NCBI GenBank assembly: GCA_947457975.1
Contig: CANGYC010000004.1
Span: forward strand, 1-26,463
DNA length: 26,463 nt
Direction of reading: 5' to 3'
DNA from: Comamonadaceae bacterium
Lineage (GTDB): Bacteria > Pseudomonadota > Gammaproteobacteria > Burkholderiales > Burkholderiaceae_C
How positions within the stretch are numbered: position 1 is the stretch's first letter; each line of letters begins with the position of its first letter. Below are positions 9,385 to 18,490 of this stretch, piece by piece. The notes under the pieces were generated by a model that made no database searches, was not told the origin of the DNA, and saw only the letters and a program-made list of their open reading frames with translations. The translations under genes were made by a program, and so were the position numbers.

Positions 9385-9636
9385 ATGGGTTCTTTTTCCA
9401 TTTGGCACTGGCTGATCGTGCTGTTGATCGTGGTCATGGTGTTCGGCACCAAGAAACTCAAGAACATCGGTTCTGACCTTGGCGGCGCCGTCAAGGGTTT
9501 TAAAGATGGCATGAAGGAAAGCGGCACCCCGCCGGCCGAGGAGCCAGCGGCTGCGCCTGCGGCCCAGGTCAGCAACCAGACCGCCGTGAACGCCGACAAG
9601 ACCACCATTGACGTCCAGGCTCGCCCCAAATCCTGA
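9385..9636 (+). CDS. tatA: Sec-independent protein translocase subunit TatA
   Basis: TatA oligomerises in the inner membrane to form the conduit or membrane-thinning patch through which folded twin-arginine substrates pass. The 83-residue protein has the expected short N-terminal transmembrane helix (about residues 5-20, starting [11 protein letters not shown]), the FGTKKL hinge with Phe20-Gly21, an amphipathic helix ([18 protein letters not shown]) and a disordered alanine-rich tail. A clear Shine-Dalgarno (CAGGAG) precedes the ATG. It heads tatABC, separated by 140 nt from the HIT gene. Confidence 0.95.
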   Translation: MGSFSIWHWLIVLLIVVMVFGTKKLKNIGSDLGGAVKGFKDGMKESGTPPAEEPAAAPAAQVSNQTAVNADKTTIDVQARPKS

Positions 9637-9680
9637 TCGGCTGGCCTGCATGAACGACGCGGCCCAGGCCCGAGCCCGGC

Positions 9681-10151
9681 ATGATTGACCTCGGCATCTC
9701 CAAGATCGCGCTCATCGGCGCGGTGGCGCTGATCGTCATCGGCCCTGAGAAGCTGCCGCGCGTGGCCCGCACGGTGGGCGCCCTCCTGGGCAAAGCTCAG
9801 CGCTATGTGGCCGATGTGAGGAACGAGGTCAACCGCTCCATGGAGCTCGATGAGCTCAAGAAGATGAAGGAGACCATGGAGTCGGCGGCCCACGATGTCC
9901 AGTCCTCCATGCAGTCCACGGCCGGCGAGATCGAACAGGCGCTGGAACAGGCCACCCCGGCCTTCGATGCCGGCCATGAGCTTCCCTCCATGATGGTGTT
10001 CCCCGAGTACAAGCATCCCGGCAAGAGGTGGCGCGTCAAGCAGGGTGCCATGCCGCAGTGGTACAAGGCTCGCGCCGGCGTGCGCACCAAGGCCCTGTCG
10101 GGCGCCGCCCGGGTGGCCCGTTTCCGGCCCAGGTCCACCTCGCATGGTTGA
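9681..10151 (+). CDS. tatB: Sec-independent protein translocase subunit TatB
   Basis: TatB pairs with TatC as the receptor for twin-arginine signal peptides. The 156-residue protein starts [21 protein letters not shown], a single N-terminal membrane helix followed by the [12 protein letters not shown] hinge that distinguishes TatB from TatA, then a long amphipathic and coiled region rich in Glu and Met (about residues 50-100) and a basic tail. It lies 44 nt after tatA. There is no strong Shine-Dalgarno before its ATG. The length is typical for a betaproteobacterial TatB. Confidence 0.94.
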   Translation: MIDLGISKIALIGAVALIVIGPEKLPRVARTVGALLGKAQRYVADVRNEVNRSMELDELKKMKETMESAAHDVQSSMQSTAGEIEQALEQATPAFDAGHELPSMMVFPEYKHPGKRWRVKQGAMPQWYKARAGVRTKALSGAARVARFRPRSTSHG

Positions 10152-10243
10152 TCAGCTTGCGCCCCCCCATTTAACTTCTCATCCCGTCGCCCCATCCGCT
10201 TGCTCTGGGTCTTCCAGCGCCTGACTTCCACCCTACCCCACCC

Positions 10244-11041
10244 ATGAGCGACCCGAAGAACGACCAACCCGACGAACTGGCTGGCACCGAGCAGCCTTTC
10301 GTCCAGCACCTGATGGAGCTGCGGGATCGGCTGCTCAAGGCCGTCCTGGCCATTGGCGTGGTGGCGATCGCTCTGGGCTTGTATCCCGGCCCCAGCGCGC
10401 TCTATGACCTGCTGGCCGCACCGCTGGTGGCCACGCTGCCCGAAGGTGCCACGCTGATCGCGACCAACGTGGTCTCGCCCTTTGTGGTGCCTATCAAGAT
10501 CTTGTTCATGGCCGCCTTCATGGTGGCGCTGCCCGTGGTTCTTTACCAGGTGTGGGCTTTCGTGGCGCCCGGCCTGTACTCGCATGAGAAGAAGCTGGTG
10601 ATGCCGCTGGTGGTATCCAGTACGGCGCTGTTCTTCATCGGCGTGGCCTTTTCCTACTTTTTGGTCTTCGGCCAGGTGTTCAAGTTCATCCAGAGCTTTG
10701 CACCTAAATCCATCACGGCGGCCCCTGACATCGAGGCCTACCTGAGCTTCGTGATCGGCATGTTCCTGGCGTTCGGCCTGGCCTTCGAGGTGCCCGTGGC
10801 CGTCGTGCTGCTGGTGCGCATGGGTGTGCTGACCGTGGCGCAGCTGCGCGAGTGGCGCGGTTATTTCTGGGTTTGCGCAGCCGTCGTCACCGCCATGGTG
10901 ACCCCGCCCGATGCGGGCTCCATGCTGATGTTGCTCGGGGTGGTGGGCGGGCTTTACGAGGTGGGCATCATTGCCGCCCAGATCTTTGTCAGGCACACCA
11001 AGGCGCCCGAGAGCCCAGCCGATGCCGCCGCCAAGCCCTGA
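10244..11041 (+). CDS. tatC: Sec-independent protein translocase subunit TatC
   Basis: TatC is the polytopic core of the Tat receptor and binds the RR signal. The 265-residue protein has six predicted membrane helices. Family motifs are the cytosolic HLMELRDRL near the N-terminus, the FVAPGLYSHEKK loop containing the functionally important acidic residue, and the TPPDAGSMLML segment in the last periplasmic loop region. The 92-nt gap after tatB is strongly pyrimidine-rich just before the ATG and lacks a Shine-Dalgarno. It ends 11 nt from the convergent protease gene, so the two transcripts meet tail-to-tail. Confidence 0.96.
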   Translation: MSDPKNDQPDELAGTEQPFVQHLMELRDRLLKAVLAIGVVAIALGLYPGPSALYDLLAAPLVATLPEGATLIATNVVSPFVVPIKILFMAAFMVALPVVLYQVWAFVAPGLYSHEKKLVMPLVVSSTALFFIGVAFSYFLVFGQVFKFIQSFAPKSITAAPDIEAYLSFVIGMFLAFGLAFEVPVAVVLLVRMGVLTVAQLREWRGYFWVCAAVVTAMVTPPDAGSMLMLLGVVGGLYEVGIIAAQIFVRHTKAPESPADAAAKP

Positions 11042-11052
11042 GGGGGCGGCGG

Positions 11053-12192
<1,140 letters not shown>

Positions 12193-12287
12193 GGATAAGG
12201 CGATTTTTTTCTGCCTAGGCGGAAGGCCTAAGAGACCCATGAATTTTCGTCCAAATCGCTGCGGCGGCCCGGGGACATAATTCGTTG
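12193..12287. promoter_or_regulatory. Divergent control region between protease and nif3-like gene
   Basis: This 95-bp gap must hold the start signals of both divergent genes. A CATAAT -10-like hexamer (12276-12281) faces the nif3-like gene with no recognisable -35; it ends only 6 nt before the ATG at 12288. On the other side there is a T7 tract (12204-12210) and a TAGGC/GCCTA inverted repeat (12216-12220 with 12226-12230). No Shine-Dalgarno is apparent for either gene. Confidence 0.4.
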
Positions 12288-13142
12288 ATGACCGTCGATC
12301 CCCGCCTCCTCGCGTCCGCAACTGGCGCTGACAGCCAAGCGGCCACGGCCCTGTCAGCGGACCACGGCGCTGGCGTGGAGCGACAGGCGCTGCTGGCCAG
12401 CTTCGATGCGCTGCTGCAGCCCGAGCGTTTCAAGGATTACGGCCCCAACGGCCTGCAGGTCGAGGGCCGGCCGCAGGTTCGCCGCATCGTCTCGGGGGTG
12501 ACCGCGAGCCTGGCCCTGATCGAGCAGGCCGTGGCCTGGCAGGCCGATGCGCTTTTTGTTCACCACGGTCTGTTCTGGCGCGGCCAGGACGGTCGGGTGA
12601 CTGGCTGGATGAAGCAGCGCCTGGCGCTGCTGCTGCAGCACGAGATCAACCTGTTTGCCTATCACCTGCCGCTCGACGCCCATCCGCAGCTGGGCAACAA
12701 CGCTCAGCTCGGCCAGCGGCTGGGCCTGATGCCCCTGGAAGGCGAGGCCGGGCGATTCGGTGACAACGGCCTGGGCTTTCTGGGCCAGCGGGCCGATGGC
12801 GCCAGCTTTGGCGATGCGCAGGAGCTGGCCCGCCGGATTGAAGGCGTGCTGGGCCGCCCGGTGACCTGCATTCCTGGCCGACCGGGCCCCGTGCGCACCT
12901 TAGGCTGGTGCACGGGCGGTGCACAGGGCTACTTCGAGGCGGCCATCGCTGCGGGTGCGCAGGCCTTCATCACCGGTGAGATTTCCGAGCCGCAGGCCCA
13001 TCTTGCCCGCGAGACCGGTGTGAGCTTCATCGCCTGCGGCCACCATGCGTCGGAGCGCTATGGCGCGCCAGCCGTCGCTGGCCATGTGGCTGCCCAGCTG
13101 GGGCTGGATCACCGGTTCATCGAGGTTCCGAACCCGGCATGA
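12288..13142 (+). CDS. Nif3-like dinuclear metal centre protein (YbgI family)
   Basis: Nif3/YbgI proteins are toroidal hexamers with a dinuclear metal site; E. coli YbgI has been linked to cell-wall or GTP-cyclohydrolase-like chemistry but the true role is unsettled. The 284-residue product shows LLQPERFKDYGPNGLQVEG near the N-terminus, the metal-binding VHHGLFW motif, YHLPLDAHPQLGNN and the C-terminal CGHHASERYG motif. The first 29 residues are not conserved-looking; a GTG codon at 12375 would give a start at VERQALL, the usual N-terminus as I recall it. The start is therefore uncertain. Its stop overlaps pdxA by ATGA, so the pair is coupled. Confidence 0.92.
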   Translation: MTVDPRLLASATGADSQAATALSADHGAGVERQALLASFDALLQPERFKDYGPNGLQVEGRPQVRRIVSGVTASLALIEQAVAWQADALFVHHGLFWRGQDGRVTGWMKQRLALLLQHEINLFAYHLPLDAHPQLGNNAQLGQRLGLMPLEGEAGRFGDNGLGFLGQRADGASFGDAQELARRIEGVLGRPVTCIPGRPGPVRTLGWCTGGAQGYFEAAIAAGAQAFITGEISEPQAHLARETGVSFIACGHHASERYGAPAVAGHVAAQLGLDHRFIEVPNPA

Positions 13143-14197
13143 CGACCCTCTTGGTGTCCATGGGCGATGCGGCCGGCATCGGGCCTGAAATCATCCTCAA
13201 GGCCTGGTCGGCAGCTCCCCAGGAGATGGCCGGCTGCGTCGTGCTCGGCGACCTGGCCGCCCTGCACCGCGCGCTGGCCCTGCCGGGCGTGGCCGGCCAG
13301 AACCTGCGCCTGGTCGAGGTGCCCTCCCTGGAGGGCGCCCTGCAACTGCCCCCGGGCTGCGTGCCGGTCTTACAGGCCTGCAATCTGCCGCACTTGCCGG
13401 CCTTCGGGCAGGTGAGTGCCGCCGCCGGGCGCGCAGCCGGCCAGTGCATCGTGGCCGGTGCCCGCGCTGTGCTGGAGGGCCGGGCCGCTGCGCTGGTGAC
13501 GGCCCCCATCCACAAAGAAGCTTTGTCTGCGGCCGGTGCGCCCTGGTCTGGCTTTCCTGGGCACACCGAGATGCTGCAGGCCGAGGCGGCACGCCACTTG
13601 GGTCGGCCTGTGGCAGAGGTGCCGGTGCGCATGATGCTGGCCAACCCCGAGCTGCGCACCGTGCTTGTGAGCATCCATGTGTCCTTGCGCGAGGCGCTGG
13701 ACCTGCTGACTCTGCCGCGCTTGCTCGAGACGCTGCGCATCACGCACCAGAGCCTCGGCCGCGTGCTGGGGCGGCCGCCGCGCATGGCCGTGGCAGGGCT
13801 CAACCCGCACGCGGGGGAGGGCGGGCTGTTTGGCCGAGAGGAAATCGACGTCATCTTGCCCGCCATCGAGGCGGCGCGGGCCGAAGGCATGGAGGCCAGC
13901 GGGCCCTACCCGCCAGACACCATCTTCATGCGTGCTCGGGCGCAGGCGGGCCAGCCCGAGGGCTTTGATGTGGTGGTGGCCCTCTACCACGATCAGGGTT
14001 TGATTCCGGTGAAGTACCTGGGGGTGGAGCAGGGCGTCAATGTCACCCTGGGCCTGCCCCTGCTGCGCACCAGCCCTGACCACGGCACTGCCTTCGACAT
14101 CGCGGGTACCGGCCGTGCTGACCCGTCCAGCCTGCGGGCTGCCGTCAGGCTGGCCCGGCAGTGGAGCGATCGCTCGCCTGAGCCTGCCCGCCCCTGA
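13139..14197 (+). CDS. pdxA: 4-hydroxythreonine-4-phosphate dehydrogenase
   Basis: PdxA oxidises 4-phosphohydroxy-L-threonine in the DXP-dependent vitamin B6 pathway; the product combines with DXP via PdxJ. The 352-residue protein has the N-terminal [10 protein letters not shown] motif, [27 protein letters not shown] and [13 protein letters not shown]. The three metal-binding histidines correspond to His180, His224 and His284. The C-terminus [16 protein letters not shown] is standard. It is coupled to the nif3-like gene and converges on mscL, overlapping its 3' end by 53 nt. Some genomes carry PdxA paralogues acting on other hydroxy acids; motifs here are fully canonical. Confidence 0.95.
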   Translation: MTTLLVSMGDAAGIGPEIILKAWSAAPQEMAGCVVLGDLAALHRALALPGVAGQNLRLVEVPSLEGALQLPPGCVPVLQACNLPHLPAFGQVSAAAGRAAGQCIVAGARAVLEGRAAALVTAPIHKEALSAAGAPWSGFPGHTEMLQAEAARHLGRPVAEVPVRMMLANPELRTVLVSIHVSLREALDLLTLPRLLETLRITHQSLGRVLGRPPRMAVAGLNPHAGEGGLFGREEIDVILPAIEAARAEGMEASGPYPPDTIFMRARAQAGQPEGFDVVVALYHDQGLIPVKYLGVEQGVNVTLGLPLLRTSPDHGTAFDIAGTGRADPSSLRAAVRLARQWSDRSPEPARP

Positions 14198-14624
14198 GGC
14201 TGTCGCGGATTTCCCGCAGCAGCCGGGTGTCCTCTGGCTCCACCGGGGCTGCTGCTGCGGCAGCCGTTTGTGGTGCTTGTCGCCGCTTGAGGCGGTTGAT
14301 CTGCCGCACCATCACGAAGATCACGAAGGCCAGGATCAGGAAGTTCACCGACACGGTGATGAACTGCCCATAGGCCAAGACCGGAACGCCTGCCTTTTTG
14401 AGTGCATCCAGGCTGCTGTCCGTACCCGGCGGCACGGACCCCAGCACCCAGAAGAGGCTGGAGAAATCGATCTGGCCTGTCGCCATGGACACCAGCGGCA
14501 TGATGAGGTCGCTCACGACCGAATCCACCAGCTTGCCGAAGGCTGCGCCGATGATGACACCGACCGCCAGATCGATCACATTGCCCTTGAGGGCGAATTC
14601 CCTGAATTCCTGAGCGATGGACAC
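14145..14624 (-). CDS. mscL: Large-conductance mechanosensitive channel
   Basis: MscL opens under extreme membrane tension to release solutes after hypo-osmotic shock. The reading starts at GTG (14622-14624 on the plus strand), because a strong Shine-Dalgarno AAGGAGA (14630-14636, minus strand) sits 5 nt before it and the product then begins [23 protein letters not shown], numbered exactly as E. coli MscL, with pore residues Leu19 and Val23. Two membrane helices (about 15-45 and 83-107) and the C-terminal cytoplasmic helix [13 protein letters not shown] are present. At 159 residues it is longer than the 136-residue E. coli protein: a poly-alanine linker (121-126) and a 15-residue tail are added. 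The tail is encoded antisense to the end of pdxA. Confidence 0.95.
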   Translation of the reverse strand: MSIAQEFREFALKGNVIDLAVGVIIGAAFGKLVDSVVSDLIMPLVSMATGQIDFSSLFWVLGSVPPGTDSSLDALKKAGVPVLAYGQFITVSVNFLILAFVIFVMVRQINRLKRRQAPQTAAAAAAPVEPEDTRLLREIRDSLRGGQAQASDRSTAGPA

Positions 14625-14629
14625 GGTGA

Positions 14630-14636
14630 TCTCCTT
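14630..14636 (-). promoter_or_regulatory. Shine-Dalgarno fixing the mscL GTG start
   Basis: AAGGAGA on the minus strand, 5 nt before the GTG. It is among the best ribosome sites in the window and decides between the GTG and upstream ATG codons, which lack such a site. Confidence 0.85.
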
Positions 14637-14788
14637 GAGCAGGTGAGCTGCGGCAGAAAATGAATATTCACACGAAAAAGCGGCTTTCGCGCGGCTCATC
14701 CGTGGCGCAAGCCTGGTGCCAGAAACCCCCTGTTCAATGGCGCTTTTTACCGGGGGCCACCAGGCGCCGAGGGCTCTGCCCAAGCGTC

Positions 14789-14817
14789 TCAACAAGGCCA
14801 GCAGGCTCCGCTACAAT
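14789..14817 (+). promoter_or_regulatory. Probable sigma-70 type promoter of petABC
   Basis: TCAACA (14789-14794, four of six consensus bases) and TACAAT (14812-14817, five of six) are separated by 17 bp. Transcription would begin near 14824, leaving a leader of about 45 nt with a good Shine-Dalgarno (AAGGATC) ahead of petA. Spacing and position are right for the bc1 operon. Confidence 0.6.
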
Positions 14818-14868
14818 GCCGGGTTGTCCCCAATACGCATTTATCGAGCGAGTTTCTGAAGGATCCTC

Positions 14869-15504
14869 ATGACCCAAGCCAGCACATCTTCGAGTGCGGC
14901 CCCCGCATCCGGGGCGCCTCTTGACCAAACCAAACGGAACTGGATCATCACGACCGCCGCTGTGGGCGGGGCTGGTGCGGCTGCGGTGGCCGTTCCCTTC
15001 GTGAGCACCTTCCAACCTTCCGAGCGTGCCAAGGCCGCCGGCGCGGCGGTTGAGGTGGATATTTCCGCCCTCAAGCCGGGTGAAAAAGTCACGGTGGAAT
15101 GGCGCGGCAAACCGGTGTGGATCATCAAGCGCACACCCGAGCAGCTCGAAGCCCTGAAGAAAACCGAATCCCAGCTGGCCGACCCGAATTCCGAGCGCAA
15201 GCCCGACGAACTCACGCCCGCCTACGCACGCAATCCTGGCCGTTCGATCAAATCGGATGTTTTGGTGGCTGTGGGCATTTGTTCGCACCTGGGCTGCTCT
15301 CCCGTCGACAAGTTCCAGACCGGCGCCCAGCCCTCGCTGCCCGATGACTGGCAAGGCGGATTCCTGTGCCCCTGCCATGGCTCGACCTTCGACATGGCTG
15401 GCCGCGTGTTCAAGAACAAACCCGCCCCGGATAACTTGGAAGTGCCGCCCCACATGTATCTCTCCGACACCAAACTGGTGATCGGTGAGGACAAGAAGGC
15501 CTGA
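14869..15504 (+). CDS. petA: Ubiquinol-cytochrome c reductase, Rieske iron-sulfur subunit
   Basis: The Rieske protein carries electrons from ubiquinol at the Qo site to cytochrome c1. The 211-residue product has an N-terminal membrane anchor (about 24-45), a flexible hinge, and the cluster-binding motifs CSHLGC (Cys138, His140) and CPCHG (Cys167, His170), with Cys143 and Cys169 placed for the stabilising disulfide. Rieske proteins are usually inserted by Tat; here the signal reads TKRNWII, with KR at residues 22-23 in place of RR. It heads petABC, with 66 nt before petB. Start ATG 14869 is preceded by AAGGATC. Confidence 0.97.
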   Translation: MTQASTSSSAAPASGAPLDQTKRNWIITTAAVGGAGAAAVAVPFVSTFQPSERAKAAGAAVEVDISALKPGEKVTVEWRGKPVWIIKRTPEQLEALKKTESQLADPNSERKPDELTPAYARNPGRSIKSDVLVAVGICSHLGCSPVDKFQTGAQPSLPDDWQGGFLCPCHGSTFDMAGRVFKNKPAPDNLEVPPHMYLSDTKLVIGEDKKA

Positions 15505-15570
15505 GGCTCGTCAGGGCTGTCCCCCGGCCTACGGGCTTAGGACAGTCCATCAACGGAGTAGGAAAACCAA

Positions 15571-16971
15571 ATGGCAGAACTCAAAGAAATTTCCCCTGAC
15601 GCGCCGGTGGGTGCCAAGCTGATGAACTGGGTGGACAACCGTTTCCCGGCCACCCAGCTGTTCAAAGAGCACATGAGCGAGTACTACGCTCCGAAAAACC
15701 TGAACATCTGGTATGTTTTCGGTGCGCTGTCCCTGCTGGTGCTGGTCATCCAGATCGTCACGGGCATCTTCCTGACGATGAACTACAAGCCCGATGCGGC
15801 TCAGGCCTTTGCCTCGGTCGAATACATCATGCGCGATGTGCCCTACGGCTGGCTCATCCGTTACATGCACTCCACGGGCGCTTCCGCCTTCTTTGTGGTG
15901 GTGTACCTGCACATGTTCCGTGGCCTTATCTACGGCAGCTACCGCAAACCGCGTGAGCTGGTGTGGATCTTCGGCTGCGCCATCTTCCTGTGCCTGATGG
16001 CCGAGGCCTTCATGGGCTATCTGCTGCCCTGGGGCCAGATGAGCTACTGGGGCGCGCAGGTGATCGTGAACCTGTTTGCAGCCATTCCCTTCATCGGCCC
16101 TGACCTGGCGCTCCTGATCCGCGGCGACTATGTCGTGGGCGACGCCACGCTCAACCGCTTCTTTGCCTTCCACGTGATTGCCGTGCCCCTGGTCCTGCTG
16201 GGCCTTGTGGTGGCGCACATCATCGCCCTGCACGAAGTCGGCTCCAACAACCCCGACGGCGTAGACATCAAGGCCAAGAAGGATGCCAACGGCAAGCCCC
16301 TGGACGGCATTCCCTTCCACCCCTACTACTCCGTGCACGACATCTTTGGCGTGGGCGTGTTCCTGCTGGTGTTCTCGGCCATCGTGTTCTTTGCACCCGA
16401 GGCCGGCGGCTACTTCCTCGAATACAACAACTTCATTCCGGCCGACCCGCTGAAGACCCCTGCGCACATCGCTCCGGTCTGGTACTTCACGCCCTACTAC
16501 TCCATGCTGCGCGCCATCACCTCCGAGATGATGTATGTGTTGGTGCTGTGCGTGTTGGGTGCGGCGGCCCTGACGGTGCTCAAGGGCAAGCTGGCCGGCT
16601 TTTTCAAGGCGGCCGTGCTCGGCTCGGCGGTCGTGCTGATCGCGCTGATGCTCAGCATCGATGCCAAGTTCTGGGGCGTGGTGGTCATGGGTGGCGCCGT
16701 CATCATCCTGTTTTTCCTGCCCTGGCTGGACAACAGCGAGGTCAAGTCCATCCGCTATCGCCCGGACTGGCACAAGTACCTGTATGCCATCTTCGTGATC
16801 AACTTCGTCGTGTTGGGTTACCTGGGCATCAAGCCCCCATCGCCCATCAACGAACGGATCTCCCAGATCGGCACCCTGTTTTATTTCGGCTTCTTCCTGC
16901 TGATGCCCTGGTGGAGCCGGATCGGCACCTTCAAGCCCGTGCCTGAGCGCGTGACCTTTACAGCCCATTGA
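15571..16971 (+). CDS. petB: Ubiquinol-cytochrome c reductase, cytochrome b subunit
   Basis: Cytochrome b is the membrane core of complex III and holds the two b hemes and both quinone sites. The 466-residue product is a full-length fused type (b6 and subunit IV parts in one chain). Heme histidines are His100 and His114 on helix B, and His201 and His216 on helix D; the latter pair is 15 apart rather than the 14 of mitochondrial-type proteins. The Qo-site motif usually read as PEWY is PVWY (residues 302-305). A clear Shine-Dalgarno (GGAGTAGGA) precedes the ATG. It is the middle gene of petABC. Confidence 0.97.
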   Translation: MAELKEISPDAPVGAKLMNWVDNRFPATQLFKEHMSEYYAPKNLNIWYVFGALSLLVLVIQIVTGIFLTMNYKPDAAQAFASVEYIMRDVPYGWLIRYMHSTGASAFFVVVYLHMFRGLIYGSYRKPRELVWIFGCAIFLCLMAEAFMGYLLPWGQMSYWGAQVIVNLFAAIPFIGPDLALLIRGDYVVGDATLNRFFAFHVIAVPLVLLGLVVAHIIALHEVGSNNPDGVDIKAKKDANGKPLDGIPFHPYYSVHDIFGVGVFLLVFSAIVFFAPEAGGYFLEYNNFIPADPLKTPAHIAPVWYFTPYYSMLRAITSEMMYVLVLCVLGAAALTVLKGKLAGFFKAAVLGSAVVLIALMLSIDAKFWGVVVMGGAVIILFFLPWLDNSEVKSIRYRPDWHKYLYAIFVINFVVLGYLGIKPPSPINERISQIGTLFYFGFFLLMPWWSRIGTFKPVPERVTFTAH

Positions 16972-16990
16972 TCGCTGGAGAACTCCCGAT

Positions 16991-17758
16991 ATGAAAAAAA
17001 TCAAATACATCGCATGGGGATGGCTGGCGAGCCTGGCTTTCGTGACCAATGTCCATGCAGCTTCTGAAGGCATCGCCTGGGACAAAGCCCCGAATCGCAC
17101 CAATGACCTGGCAGCTCTGCAAAACGGCGCCAAGCTGTTCGTCAATTACTGCTTGAATTGCCATTCGGCAGCCTTCATGCGCTACAACCGCCTGACCGAC
17201 ATCGGGCTGACGGAAAAGCAGATCAAGGACAACCTGCTGTTCGCCACCGACAAGGTGGGGGAGACCATGAAGGTCAACCTCGATCCCAAGCAGGCCAAGG
17301 AGTGGTTCGGTGGCAACCCCCCCGATCTGACCGTCATCGCCCGCTCCCGGGCTGCAGCGGGTAAGGGTTCGGGCCCGGATTACCTCTACACCTACCTGCG
17401 CACCTACTACCGTGACGACACCAAGGCCACGGGCTGGAACAACCTGGCCTACCCCAATGTCGGCATGCCCCACGTGCTGTGGGAGATGCAGGGCGAGCGC
17501 CAGCCGATCTTTGAAAAAGTCAGCAACCACGGTCAAGATGTGCAGGTCCTCAAGGGCTGGCAACAGGTCAAGCCGGGCACCATGAACGCGCGTGAATATG
17601 ACTCCGCCATTGCCGACCTCGTCGGTTACATGCAATGGATGGCTGAACCCGCACAAAACACCCGTATTCGCATTGGTGCATGGGTCCTGCTGTTCCTGAG
17701 CCTGTTCATCCTGGTGGCCTGGCGTCTGAACGCGGCTTACTGGAAAGACATCAAGTAA
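16991..17758 (+). CDS. petC: Ubiquinol-cytochrome c reductase, cytochrome c1 subunit
   Basis: Cytochrome c1 accepts electrons from the Rieske protein and passes them to soluble cytochrome c. The 255-residue precursor has a Sec signal peptide (about 1-23, likely cleaved after VHA), a covalent heme site CLNCH (Cys54, Cys57, His58), a candidate axial Met159 in PNVGMPHVL and a single C-terminal membrane anchor (about 229-247) ending in a short cytosolic tail. It is separated from petB by 19 nt with a GGAG ribosome site. The gene ends the bc1 operon; a structured 104-nt gap precedes sspA. Confidence 0.96.
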   Translation: MKKIKYIAWGWLASLAFVTNVHAASEGIAWDKAPNRTNDLAALQNGAKLFVNYCLNCHSAAFMRYNRLTDIGLTEKQIKDNLLFATDKVGETMKVNLDPKQAKEWFGGNPPDLTVIARSRAAAGKGSGPDYLYTYLRTYYRDDTKATGWNNLAYPNVGMPHVLWEMQGERQPIFEKVSNHGQDVQVLKGWQQVKPGTMNAREYDSAIADLVGYMQWMAEPAQNTRIRIGAWVLLFLSLFILVAWRLNAAYWKDIK

Positions 17759-17770
17759 TCATTGCCGCCA

Positions 17771-17846
17771 GGCCCAAGGGGCCCGGCTCTCTTGGGAGTG
17801 GCAGTCTCGGGGATGTCTGGTCCCCAGGCTCCCACTCCTTTGTAAT
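17771..17846 (+). promoter_or_regulatory. Hairpins and candidate -10 between petC and sspA
   Basis: A GGCCC/GGGCC stem (17771-17775 with 17779-17783) is followed by a larger structure: GGAGTGG (17795-17801) pairs with CCACTCC (17832-17838), enclosing GGGGA (17809-17813) with TCCCC (17821-17825). Three T residues follow at 17839-17841. A TGTAAT hexamer (17841-17846) lies just beyond and could be an sspA -10. The region looks like a partial terminator for petABC plus an sspA promoter. Confidence 0.4.
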
Positions 17847-17862
17847 CTAGGAGTTCCCCGTC

Positions 17863-18474
17863 ATGATGGTTCTGTACTCAGGCACAACCTGCCCTTTTTC
17901 GCACCGCTGCCGTTTTGTGTTGTTTGAAAAGGGCATGGACTTCGAGATCCGCGACGTGGATCTCTACAACAAGCCTGAAGACATCAACGTGATGAACCCT
18001 TACGGCCAGGTGCCCATCCTGGTCGAGCGCGATCTGATTCTTTACGAATCGAACATCATCAACGAGTACATCGACGAGCGCTTTCCCCACCCTCAGCTGA
18101 TGCCGGGCGACCCGGTGGACCGCGCGCGCGTGCGCCTGTTCCTGCTGAACTTCGAAAAAGAGCTGTTCGTTCACGTCTCCACCCTGGAGTCGCGCGCGGC
18201 CAAAGGCAACGAGAAGGCGCTGGAGAAGGCCCGTTCGCACATCCGCGACCGACTCACCCAACTGGCGCCGGTGTTTCTCAAGAACAAGTTCATGCTGGGC
18301 GACAACTTCTCCATGCTGGATGTGGCCATCGCCCCCCTGCTCTGGCGGCTGGACTACTACGGCATTGAACTGTCGAAGAACGCCGCACCGCTTCTGAAGT
18401 ACGCCGAACGCATCTTCTCGCGCCCGGCCTACATTGAAGCACTCACGCCCTCCGAGAAGGTGATGCGCAAGTAA
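17863..18474 (+). CDS. sspA: Stringent starvation protein A
   Basis: SspA is a glutathione S-transferase-fold protein that binds RNA polymerase and redirects transcription in stress and stationary phase. The 203-residue product has the N-terminal thioredoxin-like half (LYSGTTCPFSHRCR, then PYGQVPILVE and ESNIINEYID) and an all-helical C-terminal half with LGDNFSMLDVAIAPLLWRLDYYGI. Glutathione activity is not expected in SspA. Two adjacent ATG codons (17863 and 17866) are possible starts; AGGAG at 17849-17853 suits either. It is followed by sspB, as in E. coli, and probably forms a two-gene unit with it. Confidence 0.95.
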   Translation: MMVLYSGTTCPFSHRCRFVLFEKGMDFEIRDVDLYNKPEDINVMNPYGQVPILVERDLILYESNIINEYIDERFPHPQLMPGDPVDRARVRLFLLNFEKELFVHVSTLESRAAKGNEKALEKARSHIRDRLTQLAPVFLKNKFMLGDNFSMLDVAIAPLLWRLDYYGIELSKNAAPLLKYAERIFSRPAYIEALTPSEKVMRK

Positions 18475-18490
18475 GCGCCGGAGTCATGCC

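Noticed and set aside
14625..14795. Upstream extension of mscL to an ATG at 14795
   Set aside because: The GTG at 14624 has a strong Shine-Dalgarno and gives the exact E. coli-like N-terminus; the extension has no family match.
15550..17145. Long antisense open frame opposite petB
   Set aside because: Asp/His/Gln-rich composition is the mirror of membrane-protein codons; petB and petC are certain.
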